Assembly: GCA_026400435.1 (NCBI GenBank) | Contig: JAPLOZ010000095.1 | Coordinates: forward strand, 1 to 64,000 | Origin: Hyphomicrobiales bacterium | GTDB taxonomy: Bacteria; Pseudomonadota; Alphaproteobacteria; Rhizobiales; Rhizobiaceae | Reading direction: 5' to 3' | DNA length: 64,000 bases | Shown here: piece after piece, positions 1 to 8,363 of the stretch | How the letters are laid out: each line of letters starts with the position of its first letter | How positions within the stretch are numbered: position 1 is the first letter of the stretch | Notes under the pieces: generated by a model | What the model was told of the DNA's origin: nothing | What the model saw: the letters and a program-made list of their open reading frames with translations, nothing else | The model's database searches: none | Made by a program: the position numbers and the translations under genes

Positions 1-324
1 CAGGATTAGCGCGGCGTTTTCGGCTATTTTCAGGCGCTGCGGCGTTACTTCGACGCCCTGCGCGCGAAGCTTCTCAAGCTCGCTTACGAAAGCATGCGGA
101 TCAAACACGACGCCATTGCCGATGATGGAGAGCTTTCCTTCGCGCACCACGCCCGATGGCAGCAGGGAGAGCTTGTAGACCTTACCGTCTATCACCAGCG
201 TATGGCCGGCATTGTGGCCGCCCTGGAAGCGCACGACCACGTCGGCCCGCTCCGAGAGCCAATCCACGATCTTGCCCTTGCCTTCGTCGCCCCATTGTGA
301 GCCGACGACAACCACGTTGGCCAT
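1..324 (-). CDS. purA: Adenylosuccinate synthetase, N-terminal part (cut by window start)
   Basis: PurA makes adenylosuccinate from IMP, aspartate and GTP, the first committed step of AMP synthesis in the cytoplasm. The first 108 codons are present. The protein opens [20 protein letters not shown], the family's GTP-binding loop (GDEGKGK), followed by [11 protein letters not shown] with the catalytic His. The ATG at 324-322 has a purine-rich GGAAAGAG upstream. The reading frame is open to base 1, so the rest lies outside the window. No gene lies between it and the next gene (bases 325-473). Confidence 0.95.
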   Translation of the reverse strand, partial: MANVVVVGSQWGDEGKGKIVDWLSERADVVVRFQGGHNAGHTLVIDGKVYKLSLLPSGVVREGKLSIIGNGVVFDPHAFVSELEKLRAQGVEVTPQRLKIAENAALIL

Positions 325-473
325 GTCTCTTTCCTTCGACGCTGCGGAAATGCGCTGCCGCCCCGATGCGACAGGCCTCTATAGCGGCAAGGCTCGCCGC
401 GCGCGACACTTCTTTGCCGATATAGCTTGCGCAGTTACAACAAGTCGCGCCGATCGGGAACCTGCTGACGCCG

Positions 474-1631
474 CTAGAGCAATTCCGCCGCGGACAGATC
501 GCGCATCAGATGACTGGCGCCATAGGTCCACGGCGCGCAGTCGGGAGACAGCCGGACGCGATTGACCAGTGCGCCAAGTTTCGGCGAGGAGATGGTGACG
601 ATGTCGCCAACATTGTGCGTGAAGCCCTTGCCGGCCTCGCCGCGATCTTTCACCGGTGCGAACATGGTTCCGAGATAGAGCGCGAATCCATCGGGGTACT
701 GGTGATGCCGGCCGATTGCCGCCCCGACAAGTTCTTCCGGCGAGCGGCTGATTTCGGTCATCGAGCTTGCGCCGTCCAGCACGAAACCGTCCTGCCCTTC
801 GACACGCAGCGCGACGACCGCGGACTTCACGTCATCGAGCGAGAAACCGTCGTCGAACAGCCGGATGAATGGCCCCAGCGATGCCGACGCGTTGTTGTCC
901 TTGGCCTTGCCAAGCAACAGCGCGGAGCGCCCCTCGACGTCGCGCAGATTTACATCGTTGCCAAGCGTGGCGCCGACGATCCGGCCGGCGCTCGACGCGA
1001 TCACCGCTATTTCAGGTTCGGGATTGTTCCAGGTCGACACCGGATGCAGGCCGACATCGGCGCCGAAGCCTACGGACGCCATCGGCTGGCATTTGGTAAA
1101 TACCTCGGCATCCGGCCCGATGCCCACTTCCAGATATTGCGACCACACGCCGCGTTCGATGAGCTTGGCCTTGACCCTTGCAGCTTCCCCGGACCCCGGC
1201 TTCAGCTTCGACAGGTCGTGACCGATCAGCGAGGCGATGTCGCCGCGGATCGCCTCGGCCTTGGCCGACGAACCCCGCGCCTGCTCCTCGATGACGCGCT
1301 CGAGCAGCGAGACAACGAATGTCACGCCGGCCGCCTTGACCGCCTGCAGGTCGACGGGCGACAGGAGACAGGGTTCTTTCGGATTGCGGCTGGCGACAAA
1401 GCTGTTGGCCGCGATCTCGACCAGCGAACCCACCGGCCTGCCCTCGGCCTTCGTCACGAAGCCCGCAGGGTCATCCATCTCGCAGACGTCGCGCGCGGTG
1501 GGCGCGGCTTTCGAGGTAATGTCCACCACTACTGCGTCGCGCACGGTGACGATCGCCGGATGCTTCCAGCCCTCGGCCATCGCCCGGCCTAAAAAGACGC
1601 CGCTCGCCGGCAGCTGGATCCCGTTAATCAT
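474..1631 (-). CDS. Fumarylacetoacetate hydrolase family protein
   Basis: This is a 385-residue member of the fumarylacetoacetate hydrolase (FAH) superfamily, metal-dependent enzymes that cut C-C bonds or hydrate acylpyruvates and related 2-oxo acids. NNPEPE matches the metal-binding EPE-type motif, GNDVNLRD follows as usual, and the catalytic barrel fills the C-terminal half. The long N-terminal region (about 170 residues) is longer than in minimal FAH proteins, as in the 380-390-residue subgroup. The ATG is preceded by GGGGAGGAAAC. The gene stands alone upstream of purA, with serA behind it, so the substrate cannot be read from context. Confidence 0.85.
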   Translation of the reverse strand: MINGIQLPASGVFLGRAMAEGWKHPAIVTVRDAVVVDITSKAAPTARDVCEMDDPAGFVTKAEGRPVGSLVEIAANSFVASRNPKEPCLLSPVDLQAVKAAGVTFVVSLLERVIEEQARGSSAKAEAIRGDIASLIGHDLSKLKPGSGEAARVKAKLIERGVWSQYLEVGIGPDAEVFTKCQPMASVGFGADVGLHPVSTWNNPEPEIAVIASSAGRIVGATLGNDVNLRDVEGRSALLLGKAKDNNASASLGPFIRLFDDGFSLDDVKSAVVALRVEGQDGFVLDGASSMTEISRSPEELVGAAIGRHHQYPDGFALYLGTMFAPVKDRGEAGKGFTHNVGDIVTISSPKLGALVNRVRLSPDCAPWTYGASHLMRDLSAAELL

Positions 1632-1703
1632 CGCCTGTTTCCTCCCCGCTTCGTAAAATTGAGTGTCACCGGGTTAGGCGTCCTGCAAATTCGCCCGCCG
1701 TAT

Positions 1704-3302
1704 TCAAAACCCTCCTATATCGAACTGCAGCCGCTTTGCCGAATCGATCGCCTTGTGCGAACGCACCTTTTCAAGCACGTTTTCCGGGAACGGAGCGTCG
1801 AGATAGAGCAGCGCAATGGCGTCGCCGCCGGGCCGGTTGCGGCCGAGCTGGAAGTTCGCGATGTTGACGCCGTTTTCGCCGCAGACCGTTCCAAGCAGGC
1901 CAATGATGCCCGGCGCATCGGCGTTGGTGGTGTAGAGCATGTGCTGGCCGACTTCGGCATCGAGGTTGATGCCCTTGATCTGGATGAAGCGCGGCTTGCC
2001 GTCCGAGAAGCAGGTGCCGGCGATCGAGCGGGTCATGTTCGGCGTCGTTACCTTCAGCATGATGTAGCCGTCGAAAACGCCAGACTTGTCGCGCTTCACT
2101 TCGGAGACGATGATGCCGCGTTCCTTCACCATGATCGGCGCCGACACCATGTTGACGTCGGCCACCTGCGGACGGATCAGCCCGGCAAGTGCCGCGCTGA
2201 TCAGCGCACGCGTGTTCATCTGCGCGGTCGCGCCGTCGAAGACGATCTCCACCTCGGTGATCGGCTCATCCGTCACCTGTCCGACGAAGGCGCCGAGCAC
2301 TTCCGCCAGCTTGACAAACGGCTTCAGCCGCGGCGCTTCCTCGGCGGTGATGGACGGCATGTTGATGGCGTTCGAAACCGCGCCCTTCATCAGGTAGTCG
2401 GCCATCTGCTCGGCGACCTGCAGCGCGACATTCTCCTGCGCCTCGCTGGTCGCGGCGCCGAGGTGCGGCGTGGCCACCACGTTGTCCAGATCGAAGAGCG
2501 GGCTCGCCGTCGCCGGCTCGACCTCGAACACGTCGATGGCAGCACCCGCCACCTTGCCATCCTTCAGCGCCGCCACGAGGTCGGCCTCGACGATCAGTCC
2601 GCCGCGTGCGCAGTTGATGATGTGGACGCCCTTTTTCATCTTCGCGATGGAATCGGCGTTGATGATGTTCTTCGTCTTTTCGGTCATCGGCGTGTGCAGC
2701 GTGATGAAGTCCGCACGCGCCAGAAGCGTGTCGAGCTCGACCTTTTCGACACCGAGTTCGGAAGCGCGCGATTCCGACAGGAAGGGGTCGAAGGCGATGA
2801 CGTGCATTTTCAGCCCCACGCCGCGCGTCGCAACGATCGAGCCGATGTTGCCGCAGCCGATGATTCCCAGCGTCTTTCCGGTGATTTCGGTGCCCATGAA
2901 GCGGTTCTTTTCCCACTTGCCGGCCTTGGTGGAGGCGTTTGCCTCCGGCAGTTGCCGGGCCAGCGCGAACATCATGGCGACGGCATGCTCGGCCGTGGTG
3001 ATCGAATTGCCGAAGGGCGTGTTCATCACGATGATGCCCTTGCGCGACGCTGCCGGTATGTCGACGTTGTCGACGCCGATGCCGGCGCGGCCGATCACCT
3101 TCAGCTTGGTAGCTGCGGCGATCAGCTTTTCGGTCACCTTGGTGGCCGAACGGATCGCCAGGCCATCATACTGGTCGATGATGGAGAGCAACTTCTCCTT
3201 GTCAGGCCCGACGTCGGGCAAATAGTCGACCTCGACGCCGCGATCCTTGAATATCTGCACGGCGGTCGTCGAAAGCTTGTCGGAAACGAGTACGCGAGGC
3301 AT
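1704..3302 (-). CDS. serA: D-3-phosphoglycerate dehydrogenase
   Basis: SerA oxidises 3-phosphoglycerate to 3-phosphohydroxypyruvate with NAD, the first step of serine synthesis. The 532-residue length is that of the long type: substrate domain, NAD domain, an intervening (ASB) domain and a C-terminal ACT domain from about residue 455. GIIGCGNIG gives the NAD-binding glycines at 149, 151 and 154. The catalytic set is visible as Arg233 (CARGG), Glu262 (EVEP) and His280 (TPHLG). It lies 55 bases behind serC and is probably co-transcribed from the serC leader promoter. The start has AAGGA upstream. Confidence 0.97.
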   Translation of the reverse strand: MPRVLVSDKLSTTAVQIFKDRGVEVDYLPDVGPDKEKLLSIIDQYDGLAIRSATKVTEKLIAAATKLKVIGRAGIGVDNVDIPAASRKGIIVMNTPFGNSITTAEHAVAMMFALARQLPEANASTKAGKWEKNRFMGTEITGKTLGIIGCGNIGSIVATRGVGLKMHVIAFDPFLSESRASELGVEKVELDTLLARADFITLHTPMTEKTKNIINADSIAKMKKGVHIINCARGGLIVEADLVAALKDGKVAGAAIDVFEVEPATASPLFDLDNVVATPHLGAATSEAQENVALQVAEQMADYLMKGAVSNAINMPSITAEEAPRLKPFVKLAEVLGAFVGQVTDEPITEVEIVFDGATAQMNTRALISAALAGLIRPQVADVNMVSAPIMVKERGIIVSEVKRDKSGVFDGYIMLKVTTPNMTRSIAGTCFSDGKPRFIQIKGINLDAEVGQHMLYTTNADAPGIIGLLGTVCGENGVNIANFQLGRNRPGGDAIALLYLDAPFPENVLEKVRSHKAIDSAKRLQFDIGGF

Positions 3303-3357
3303 GGGCGTCGTCCTTGAATTGGTCGCTTGGCGACCGGATCGGATTTGAGATCGGGGA

Positions 3358-4533
3358 TTATGCCGCTGACTTGAGCGCGGCCTTCTGTGCGGCGAAAGCC
3401 CAGTCGAGCCAGGGTATGAGCGCCTGGAGGTCGGCGGTCTCGACGGTTGCCCCGCACCAGATGCGCAGACCGGGCGGCGCGTCGCGGTAGCTCGCTATGT
3501 CGTAGGCGACGTTTTCGGTCTCGAGCAGGGCCACAAAACCCTTTACGAAGGCCTGTTGTCCGGCGTCGTCAAGATTGGCAACGGCAGGATCGGAGAAGCG
3601 CAGGCAAACCGACGTGTTCGAGCGCGTTTCCGCGACGGATGCCAGAAACTCGACGGCGGGCGTGCCGGCAGCCCAGTCCGCAATCACCTTGAAATTGGCG
3701 TCGGCGCGCGCAACCAGCGCATCGAGCCCGCCGATCGACTTCGACCACAACAGCGCGTCGATATAGTCTTCGACACAGAGCATCGAGGGCGTGTTGATCG
3801 TCTCGCCCTTGAAGATGCCTTCGATCAGCTTGCCGTTGGCGGTCAGCCGGAAGATCTTGGGCAGCGGCCATGCGGGCCTGTAGCTTTCAAGCCGTTCCAC
3901 GGCGCGCGGGCTGAGGACCAGCATGCCGTGTCCGCCCTCGCCGCCCAGCACCTTCTGCCAGGAGAAGGTGACTACATCGAGCTTCGCGAAATCGAGCCTC
4001 TGGGCGAAGGCCGCCGAGGTAGCGTCGCAGATAGTGAGGCCTTTGCGGTCGCCTGGAATGAAGTCGCCGTTCGGCACGCGCACGCCCGATGTCGTGCCGT
4101 TCCAGGTAAACACGACGTCGCGGTCGAAATCGATCGTGGCGAGATTCGGCAGTTCGCCGTAAGGCGCATTGATGGCGCGGACGTCGGCCAGCCTGAGCTG
4201 CTTCACCGCGTCGGTAACCCAGCCCTCGCCAAAGCTTTCCCATGCGACCATGTCGACACCGCGCTGGCCGAGCAGCGACCACATCGCCATTTCAACGGCC
4301 CCAGTGTCGGAGGCCGGCACGATGCCGATGCGGTAGTCCGCCGGCACGCGCAACACTTCGCGGGTGAGGTCTATCGCCTGCTCGAGCTTGGTCTTGCCAA
4401 TCTTGGCGCGGTGTGAACGGCCAAGGGCAGCGTTCTTCAGCGCGTCGGGCGACCAGCCGGGACGTTTTGCGCAAGGTCCTGATGAGAAATTGGGGTTTGC
4501 CGGACGCAATCCGGGCTTCATGACTGAAGTCAT
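3358..4533 (-). CDS. serC: Phosphoserine aminotransferase
   Basis: SerC is a PLP enzyme that transaminates 3-phosphohydroxypyruvate to phosphoserine, the step after SerA. At 391 residues it belongs to the alphaproteobacterial type. The PLP-binding lysine is Lys194 in [10 protein letters not shown], and the N-terminal [13 protein letters not shown] is characteristic. I chose the ATG at 4533: GGAAGGA lies just upstream within a predicted hairpin, while an in-frame start 51 bases earlier would run through the leader RNA. It heads serC-serA. Translation is probably controlled by the structured leader in front of it. Confidence 0.95.
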   Translation of the reverse strand: MTSVMKPGLRPANPNFSSGPCAKRPGWSPDALKNAALGRSHRAKIGKTKLEQAIDLTREVLRVPADYRIGIVPASDTGAVEMAMWSLLGQRGVDMVAWESFGEGWVTDAVKQLRLADVRAINAPYGELPNLATIDFDRDVVFTWNGTTSGVRVPNGDFIPGDRKGLTICDATSAAFAQRLDFAKLDVVTFSWQKVLGGEGGHGMLVLSPRAVERLESYRPAWPLPKIFRLTANGKLIEGIFKGETINTPSMLCVEDYIDALLWSKSIGGLDALVARADANFKVIADWAAGTPAVEFLASVAETRSNTSVCLRFSDPAVANLDDAGQQAFVKGFVALLETENVAYDIASYRDAPPGLRIWCGATVETADLQALIPWLDWAFAAQKAALKSAA

Positions 4534-4585
4534 CGTGGCTATCCTTCCAGATAGAAAGCCCCTCGTTGGGGAGGGGTGGCCCACG
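4531..4585 (-). ncRNA. serC-type cis-regulatory leader RNA
   Basis: Read on the minus strand, the leader forms two hairpins directly before the serC ATG. One is CCCCTC/GAGGGG (4571-4576 with 4559-4564). The other is CTATC/GATAG (4554-4550 with 4543-4539), with the Shine-Dalgarno GGAAGGA partly in its loop and 3' arm. This matches the layout I know for the serC motif (Rfam), a conserved alphaproteobacterial element before serC-serA thought to act on translation initiation. Its ligand, if any, is not known to me. Exact ends are inferred from the promoter position. Confidence 0.7.
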
Positions 4586-4589
4586 GACG

Positions 4590-4618
4590 GCGATATTCCT
4601 CCTCTCTGGCGGCGTCAA
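4590..4618 (-). promoter_or_regulatory. Probable sigma-70 promoter of serC-serA
   Basis: On the minus strand TTGACG (4618-4613) is separated by exactly 17 bases from TATCGC (4595-4590). Transcription would start around 4583, leaving a short leader that is almost entirely the two-hairpin element before serC. Confidence 0.5.
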
Positions 4619-4677
4619 GGGGATTGTTGTCTCGCGGTCGCGATACCCGCGTGGCCGCGGCGGTCGAGACATGCAAA

Positions 4678-4697
4678 CGGCGGGCCAGTGCCCGCCG
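4678..4697 (-). terminator. Hairpin terminator after the first outer membrane protein gene
   Basis: A 7-bp GC-rich stem (CGGCGGG with CCCGCCG) has a 6-base loop and lies about 28 bases past the stop of the beta-barrel gene. On the minus strand it is followed by only TTT, so termination may be inefficient. Confidence 0.45.
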
Positions 4698-4724
4698 TCG
4701 AAAAGTTTCTACAGAAGGAAGCGG

Positions 4725-5552
4725 CTACCAGAGTTCGTAGCGCAGGCCGATCTTGAATTCGTGGGTGTCGATGGAGCCTTGAGTGCCAGCGCCAAATGTC
4801 TGCTGCGTATCCCAGCCGAACATGTCGCCGCCGTCGATGCTGCGGTATTTGTACCCGACATCGAGCTTGAAGTTGCGTGAGATATCATAGGCCACGCCCG
4901 CCATGAGCGCGTAGGTCAGGCGCCAGCTGTCGTCGCCGGGATGACTGGTGCTGTCGACCGGCAGCGCCGAAGCGCAGGCCGTCAGGCCGTCGACGCAATA
5001 GGTGGTGTCGCTGAGGTCGCCCCAGCTTACCAAGGAATAGCCGAGACCCGCGCCTACATATGGCGTGAAGCCGACGTAGGTGCCGAGGTCCACATAGCCG
5101 TTGGCCATGATGCTGAGGGCCGAAACTTCCGAACCGTTTGTCGAACGGCAGCTCGTATCGACCACCGGATCGGCGAAGCAGGGCTCGGTGCTCGAGGTCG
5201 CGCCGCTGAAGTCCGCGCGGAAACCGTCGACCGTCGCGTCGGCGCGGAAGTAGTCGGTAAAGCGATAGCCGAAGCCGCCGCCCCAGGCGAAGTCGGTGTC
5301 GAGGTCCGCGGACGTGAAGGAGGCCGAGCTGTAGGTCACCGCGACCGGATCGTACGTCGTATAGTCGACGGCTCCGATGCTCTTGTTGAACACATAGCTG
5401 ACGTCGCCTCTGAGGTACCATCCAGAGCCGATCTCGACCGGAACCATCTCGGCGGGATCGTCAACGACGATCGGCGGGTCATAGTCGGCGGCATTTGCCG
5501 CGAACGGCAGAAGAACCGCCAGCGATAGCAGAATACGCAGTGACATTTTCAT
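4725..5552 (-). CDS. Outer membrane beta-barrel protein (Omp25/Omp31-like)
   Basis: This is a 275-residue exported protein with a signal peptide (MKMSLRILLSLAVLLPFAANA), then alternating beta-strands with GSGWYLRGDVSY, FAWGGGFGYRF and GYKYRSIDGG motifs. The chain ends in KIGLRYELW, the terminal aromatic residue expected of outer membrane barrels. It resembles the small eight-stranded surface proteins of rhizobia and Brucella. I chose the ATG at 5552 because GGGAG lies 8 bases upstream and it opens the signal peptide. A further in-frame stretch upstream runs into the promoter. A paralogue of the same architecture lies next to it. Its transport or structural role cannot be told from sequence. 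Confidence 0.85.
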   Translation of the reverse strand: MKMSLRILLSLAVLLPFAANAADYDPPIVVDDPAEMVPVEIGSGWYLRGDVSYVFNKSIGAVDYTTYDPVAVTYSSASFTSADLDTDFAWGGGFGYRFTDYFRADATVDGFRADFSGATSSTEPCFADPVVDTSCRSTNGSEVSALSIMANGYVDLGTYVGFTPYVGAGLGYSLVSWGDLSDTTYCVDGLTACASALPVDSTSHPGDDSWRLTYALMAGVAYDISRNFKLDVGYKYRSIDGGDMFGWDTQQTFGAGTQGSIDTHEFKIGLRYELW

Positions 5553-5625
5553 GGCGCGGACTCCCGAAATAGTGGTGGGCGCGGCACCCGCCTGCCCGTT
5601 CGAGAGTGTATTATTAACTATAGAG

Positions 5626-5643
5626 GTTAAATGCAGGTTAACC
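5626..5643. promoter_or_regulatory. CtrA-like box upstream of the first outer membrane protein gene
   Basis: TTAA-N7-TTAACC is present exactly (TTAA at 5627-5630 and 5638-5641), matching the full binding consensus of the cell-cycle regulator CtrA. On the minus strand it lies just before TCTATA, a candidate -10 at about 5623-5618, so bound protein would overlap the promoter spacer. Confidence 0.6.
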
Positions 5644-5699
5644 ACAATCCTGCCGCAATCACTGTAATTCCAAGGGCTTGATGTGCTGCAACGAAAAAG

Positions 5700-5728
5700 A
5701 AAAAGGCCCCGTTGCCGGGGCCTTTTTT
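5700..5728 (-). terminator. Intrinsic terminator (both directions) after the second outer membrane protein gene
   Basis: The stem GGCCCC/GGGGCC (5705-5710 with 5717-5722) is flanked by A5 on one side and T6 on the other, so it gives a U-tract on either strand. It lies 19 bases past the stop of the minus-strand barrel gene. Confidence 0.85.
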
Positions 5729-5746
5729 GCTACGTTGCATCCGTTC

Positions 5747-6508
5747 TCAATAAAGCGAGTAGCGCACGCCCAGCTTGAAGTCGTGCGAGTAGATGTTATT
5801 GAATTTCAAGCCATCGTTGTCGATGTCGAATGCGGGATCGTCGTTGTAGAGCACCCCGGTCTGGGCGTCGCCCAGGGAAACGAAGCTGTAGCCGAGATCG
5901 AGGGTCAGGCGTTCCGTTGCCTGGATGCCGACGCCGGCATGGAGGGCCCATGCAAGGTTCCATTCGGAGTTGTCGCCCGCATAGGCGCCAGCGCCATTGA
6001 TGATGTTGGTGTCGCGGAAATGCGAGATGGTGTTGTACGACGTGCCGAGGCCCGCGCCGACATAGGGCGTGATGCCGGAGAAGTTGCCGAAGTCATAGTA
6101 GCCATTGGCCATGAACACCAGTTCCGACTTTTTGGCGGTGTAGTCGTTGGTCGTTGGACTGTCGCCATCATTCACGACCACCCAGTCGAGCGCGTTGAAG
6201 TCCGACTTCCCGCGCCATTCGACTGTGACGTCGCCACGCAGATTGTTGTTGAACTGGTAGCCAACGCCGCCGCCGAAGATCGGCGCGGAAGAAAAGCCGC
6301 CTTCGTCGTGCCAGCCGAAGCCGAAGGGCAAGGCGAACAGATCGGATTCCAGTCCGTCGTAGAACTGGTTGCTCATGCCGATGTGGCCGCGGATATACCA
6401 GCCGCCGAAAGCCGGAGCCGGCTCCTCGATAAGGTCAGCCGCCAAAGCCGAGCCAGCAGCGCCAGCCAACAGCGCGGCCAAGAGTGCCGTTTTTGCGAAT
6501 CGATACAT
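5747..6508 (-). CDS. Outer membrane beta-barrel protein (paralogue)
   Basis: This is a 253-residue protein with a clear signal peptide (MYRFAKTALLAALLAGAAGS, cut near ALA-AD), followed by GGWYIRGHIGMSNQF, FGGGVGYQFNN and a C-terminal FKLGVRYSLY ending in an aromatic residue. It shares architecture with the neighbouring barrel gene: WYLRG/WYIRG near the mature N-terminus, DLGTYVGFTPYVGAGLG against DFGNFSGITPYVGAGLG, and similar C-termini. The two probably arose by duplication. I placed the start at 6508, where the signal peptide begins, not at the earlier in-frame codon near the CtrA-like box. It has its own terminator. Confidence 0.85.
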   Translation of the reverse strand: MYRFAKTALLAALLAGAAGSALAADLIEEPAPAFGGWYIRGHIGMSNQFYDGLESDLFALPFGFGWHDEGGFSSAPIFGGGVGYQFNNNLRGDVTVEWRGKSDFNALDWVVVNDGDSPTTNDYTAKKSELVFMANGYYDFGNFSGITPYVGAGLGTSYNTISHFRDTNIINGAGAYAGDNSEWNLAWALHAGVGIQATERLTLDLGYSFVSLGDAQTGVLYNDDPAFDIDNDGLKFNNIYSHDFKLGVRYSLY

Positions 6509-6581
6509 GCTCGTCACCTCTGGTCTCGTCGGGACCCGCCCGAACCCAATTGATTTCGTTAGGGATAATGAATTGGAAAAG

Positions 6582-6609
6582 TTAAGCGCCACTTAACCCT
6601 GTCGCTTAA
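6582..6609. promoter_or_regulatory. CtrA-like box upstream of the second outer membrane protein gene
   Basis: TTAA-N7-TTAACC is exact (6582-6585 and 6593-6596), with a third TTAAC at 6606-6610. It is in the same orientation as the box before the neighbouring barrel gene, which suggests shared control of the pair. Confidence 0.6.
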
Positions 6610-6677
6610 CCATGGCGATTCCTCCGCGCCGCCTCGTGGGCGCGCTGCGCGGCAACTCGGCCGTGGCCCGATTTCAG

Positions 6678-6706
6678 TGGCGGTTGCCACGCGGGGTGCC
6701 TATATT
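6678..6706 (+). promoter_or_regulatory. Candidate promoter of 6S RNA
   Basis: TATATT (6701-6706) lies 17 bases after TGGCGG (6678-6683). It would start transcription at the 5' side of the 6S RNA terminal stem. Confidence 0.5.
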
Positions 6707-6710
6707 GGGG

Positions 6711-6869
6711 ACGGCGGTCTGCGCTTCCCGGCAGGAGAGACATTTCCCCGGGGCCTTATTGATCCCTAGGGAGCTGTCCCTGGCCAGACCCGTGGGTTTG
6801 GACACACGGCGCCCACCTACTTTGTAGGTTCCCGGGATCGACTTCTTCACCGGTTGTGTGGATCGCCAC
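6711..6869 (+). ncRNA. ssrS: 6S RNA
   Basis: A roughly 160-nt structured RNA lies directly before the 5-formyltetrahydrofolate cyclo-ligase gene, the classic genomic place of 6S RNA. The terminal stem pairs GGCGGTC (6713-6719) with GATCGCC (6861-6867). Further GC-rich arms and an unpaired central part around TTATTGATC fit the promoter-mimic shape through which 6S RNA binds sigma-70 RNA polymerase. Ends are inferred from the stem and the TATATT box upstream. Confidence 0.8.
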
Positions 6870-6892
6870 CTCTCAGTTTAGTCCCACGCGCC

Positions 6893-7477
6893 ATGACCCC
6901 AGCAAAAGACCTGAAGAAGCAGCTGCGCATCCAGGCGCTGGCCCGGCGCGACGCCCTCGAGCCCTCGTGGCGCGCCGAGATGTCGCAGCGCATGACTGCC
7001 GCCGCCGACCGCATCGGCCTGAACTCAGGCGCCGTCGTGTCCGGCTTCTGGCCCATCCGTTCCGAAGTCGACGTTCGTCCGCTGATGCTGGCGTTCGCCA
7101 AGCGCAACGCGCGGCTTTGTCTTCCCGCGATTCTCGACAGGACCACTATCGTCTTTCGAGAGTTTGTGACCGATGCGCCGCTTGTCGACATGGGGTTCGG
7201 GACGCTCGGTCCCTCCGAAGACGCGGCCGTGCTTTCCCCCACCGTCATGCTGGTGCCGCTCGCCGCGTTCGACCGACGCGGGCACCGCATCGGCTATGGC
7301 GCGGGCCACTACGACCGTGCGATCGCGAAGCTGAAGGATGCGGGGCGCCCGCCACGCCTGATAGGGATCGCCTTCGATTGCCAGGAAGTGCCGGGCGTTC
7401 CCGACGAACCGCACGACGTCGTCATCCCCGAAATACTGACCGAAAGCGGTTTGCGGCGGTTCGCCGCGCCTTTATAG
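6893..7477 (+). CDS. fau: 5-formyltetrahydrofolate cyclo-ligase
   Basis: The enzyme converts 5-formyl-THF to 5,10-methenyl-THF with ATP, recovering stored folate. It has 194 residues, the usual size. The C-terminal signature GYGAGHYDRAIA is present, and the N-terminal KKQLRIQALARRDAL is typical. I chose the ATG at 6893. An earlier in-frame GTG at 6854 would lie inside the 6S RNA. Linkage to 6S RNA is conserved widely in proteobacteria. The next gene follows after 7 bases, so the two are probably one transcript. Confidence 0.93.
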   Translation: MTPAKDLKKQLRIQALARRDALEPSWRAEMSQRMTAAADRIGLNSGAVVSGFWPIRSEVDVRPLMLAFAKRNARLCLPAILDRTTIVFREFVTDAPLVDMGFGTLGPSEDAAVLSPTVMLVPLAAFDRRGHRIGYGAGHYDRAIAKLKDAGRPPRLIGIAFDCQEVPGVPDEPHDVVIPEILTESGLRRFAAPL

Positions 7478-7484
7478 ACAGACC

Positions 7485-8309
7485 ATGAGACTTCTTTTTC
7501 TGGGCGACATGGTCGGCAAATCGGGACGGACGGCGGTCTGGGAACTGCTTCCCGGCCTGATTGCCGACTTCCGGCTCGATTTCGTGATCGTCAACGGCGA
7601 GAACGCAGCCGGCGGCTTCGGCATCACCGAGGAGATTTTCCAGACAACGCTGTCGGCAGGAGCCGACGTCGTGACCACCGGCAACCATGTCTGGGATCAA
7701 CGCGAGGCGCTTAGTTTCGCGGCCCGCGAGGACCGTTTCCTGCGCCCCTCAAACTATCCCAAGGGAACACCCGGTCGCGGGTCTGGCGTCTATATGGCGA
7801 GGAACGGCGCACGTGTGCTGGTCGCCAACATCATGGGCCGCATTTTCATGCATCCCGAGCTCGACGATCCCTTCATGGCCGCGGAGCGCGAGATGGCCGC
7901 CTGCCCGCTCGGCTCCCAAGCCGACGCCGCTGTCATCGACTTCCATGCCGAGGCTACATCGGAGAAGATGTGCTTCGGACATTTCCTCGACGGCCGCGTC
8001 AGCCTCGTGGTCGGCACCCACACCCATCAACCGACCGCCGATCACCAGATCCTCAACGGCGGCACCGCCTACATGACCGATGCGGGCATGTGCGGCGACT
8101 ACGATTCCTCGCTCGGCATGGACAAGGAAGAGCCGCTGAACCGCTTCCTCTCGAAGGTGCCCAAGGGCCGCTTTGAAGCAGCGAACGGTCCGGCCACCCT
8201 TTGCGGCGTCGGCGTCGATATCTCGGACCGGACCGGGCTGGCCGAGCGCATAGCGCCATTTCGTCGCGGTCCCAGGCTCGAGGAAACTGCACCTTCCTTC
8301 TGGTCCTGA
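7485..8309 (+). CDS. YmdB-type metallophosphoesterase (TIGR00282 family)
   Basis: This is a 274-residue cytoplasmic dinuclear metal phosphodiesterase. It starts MRLLFLGDMVGKSGR, giving the GDxxG metal motif (Asp8), followed by NGENAAGG, GNHVWD and GTHTHQPTAD, which supply the remaining Asn/His ligands. Members act on 2',3'-cyclic nucleotides in other bacteria. The cellular role here is inferred from family only. It lies 7 bases behind fau and is probably co-transcribed with it. Confidence 0.9.
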   Translation: MRLLFLGDMVGKSGRTAVWELLPGLIADFRLDFVIVNGENAAGGFGITEEIFQTTLSAGADVVTTGNHVWDQREALSFAAREDRFLRPSNYPKGTPGRGSGVYMARNGARVLVANIMGRIFMHPELDDPFMAAEREMAACPLGSQADAAVIDFHAEATSEKMCFGHFLDGRVSLVVGTHTHQPTADHQILNGGTAYMTDAGMCGDYDSSLGMDKEEPLNRFLSKVPKGRFEAANGPATLCGVGVDISDRTGLAERIAPFRRGPRLEETAPSFWS

Positions 8310-8363
8310 CGTTGACGCCGGCGCGGGGCGACCTTACTTGGCAACGCAGCCGATCCTGCTGAC

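Noticed and set aside
1659-3317. A 552-codon plus-strand frame opposite serA
   Set aside because: Antisense to an unambiguous serA, with low-complexity Arg/Asp/His composition and no recognisable fold.
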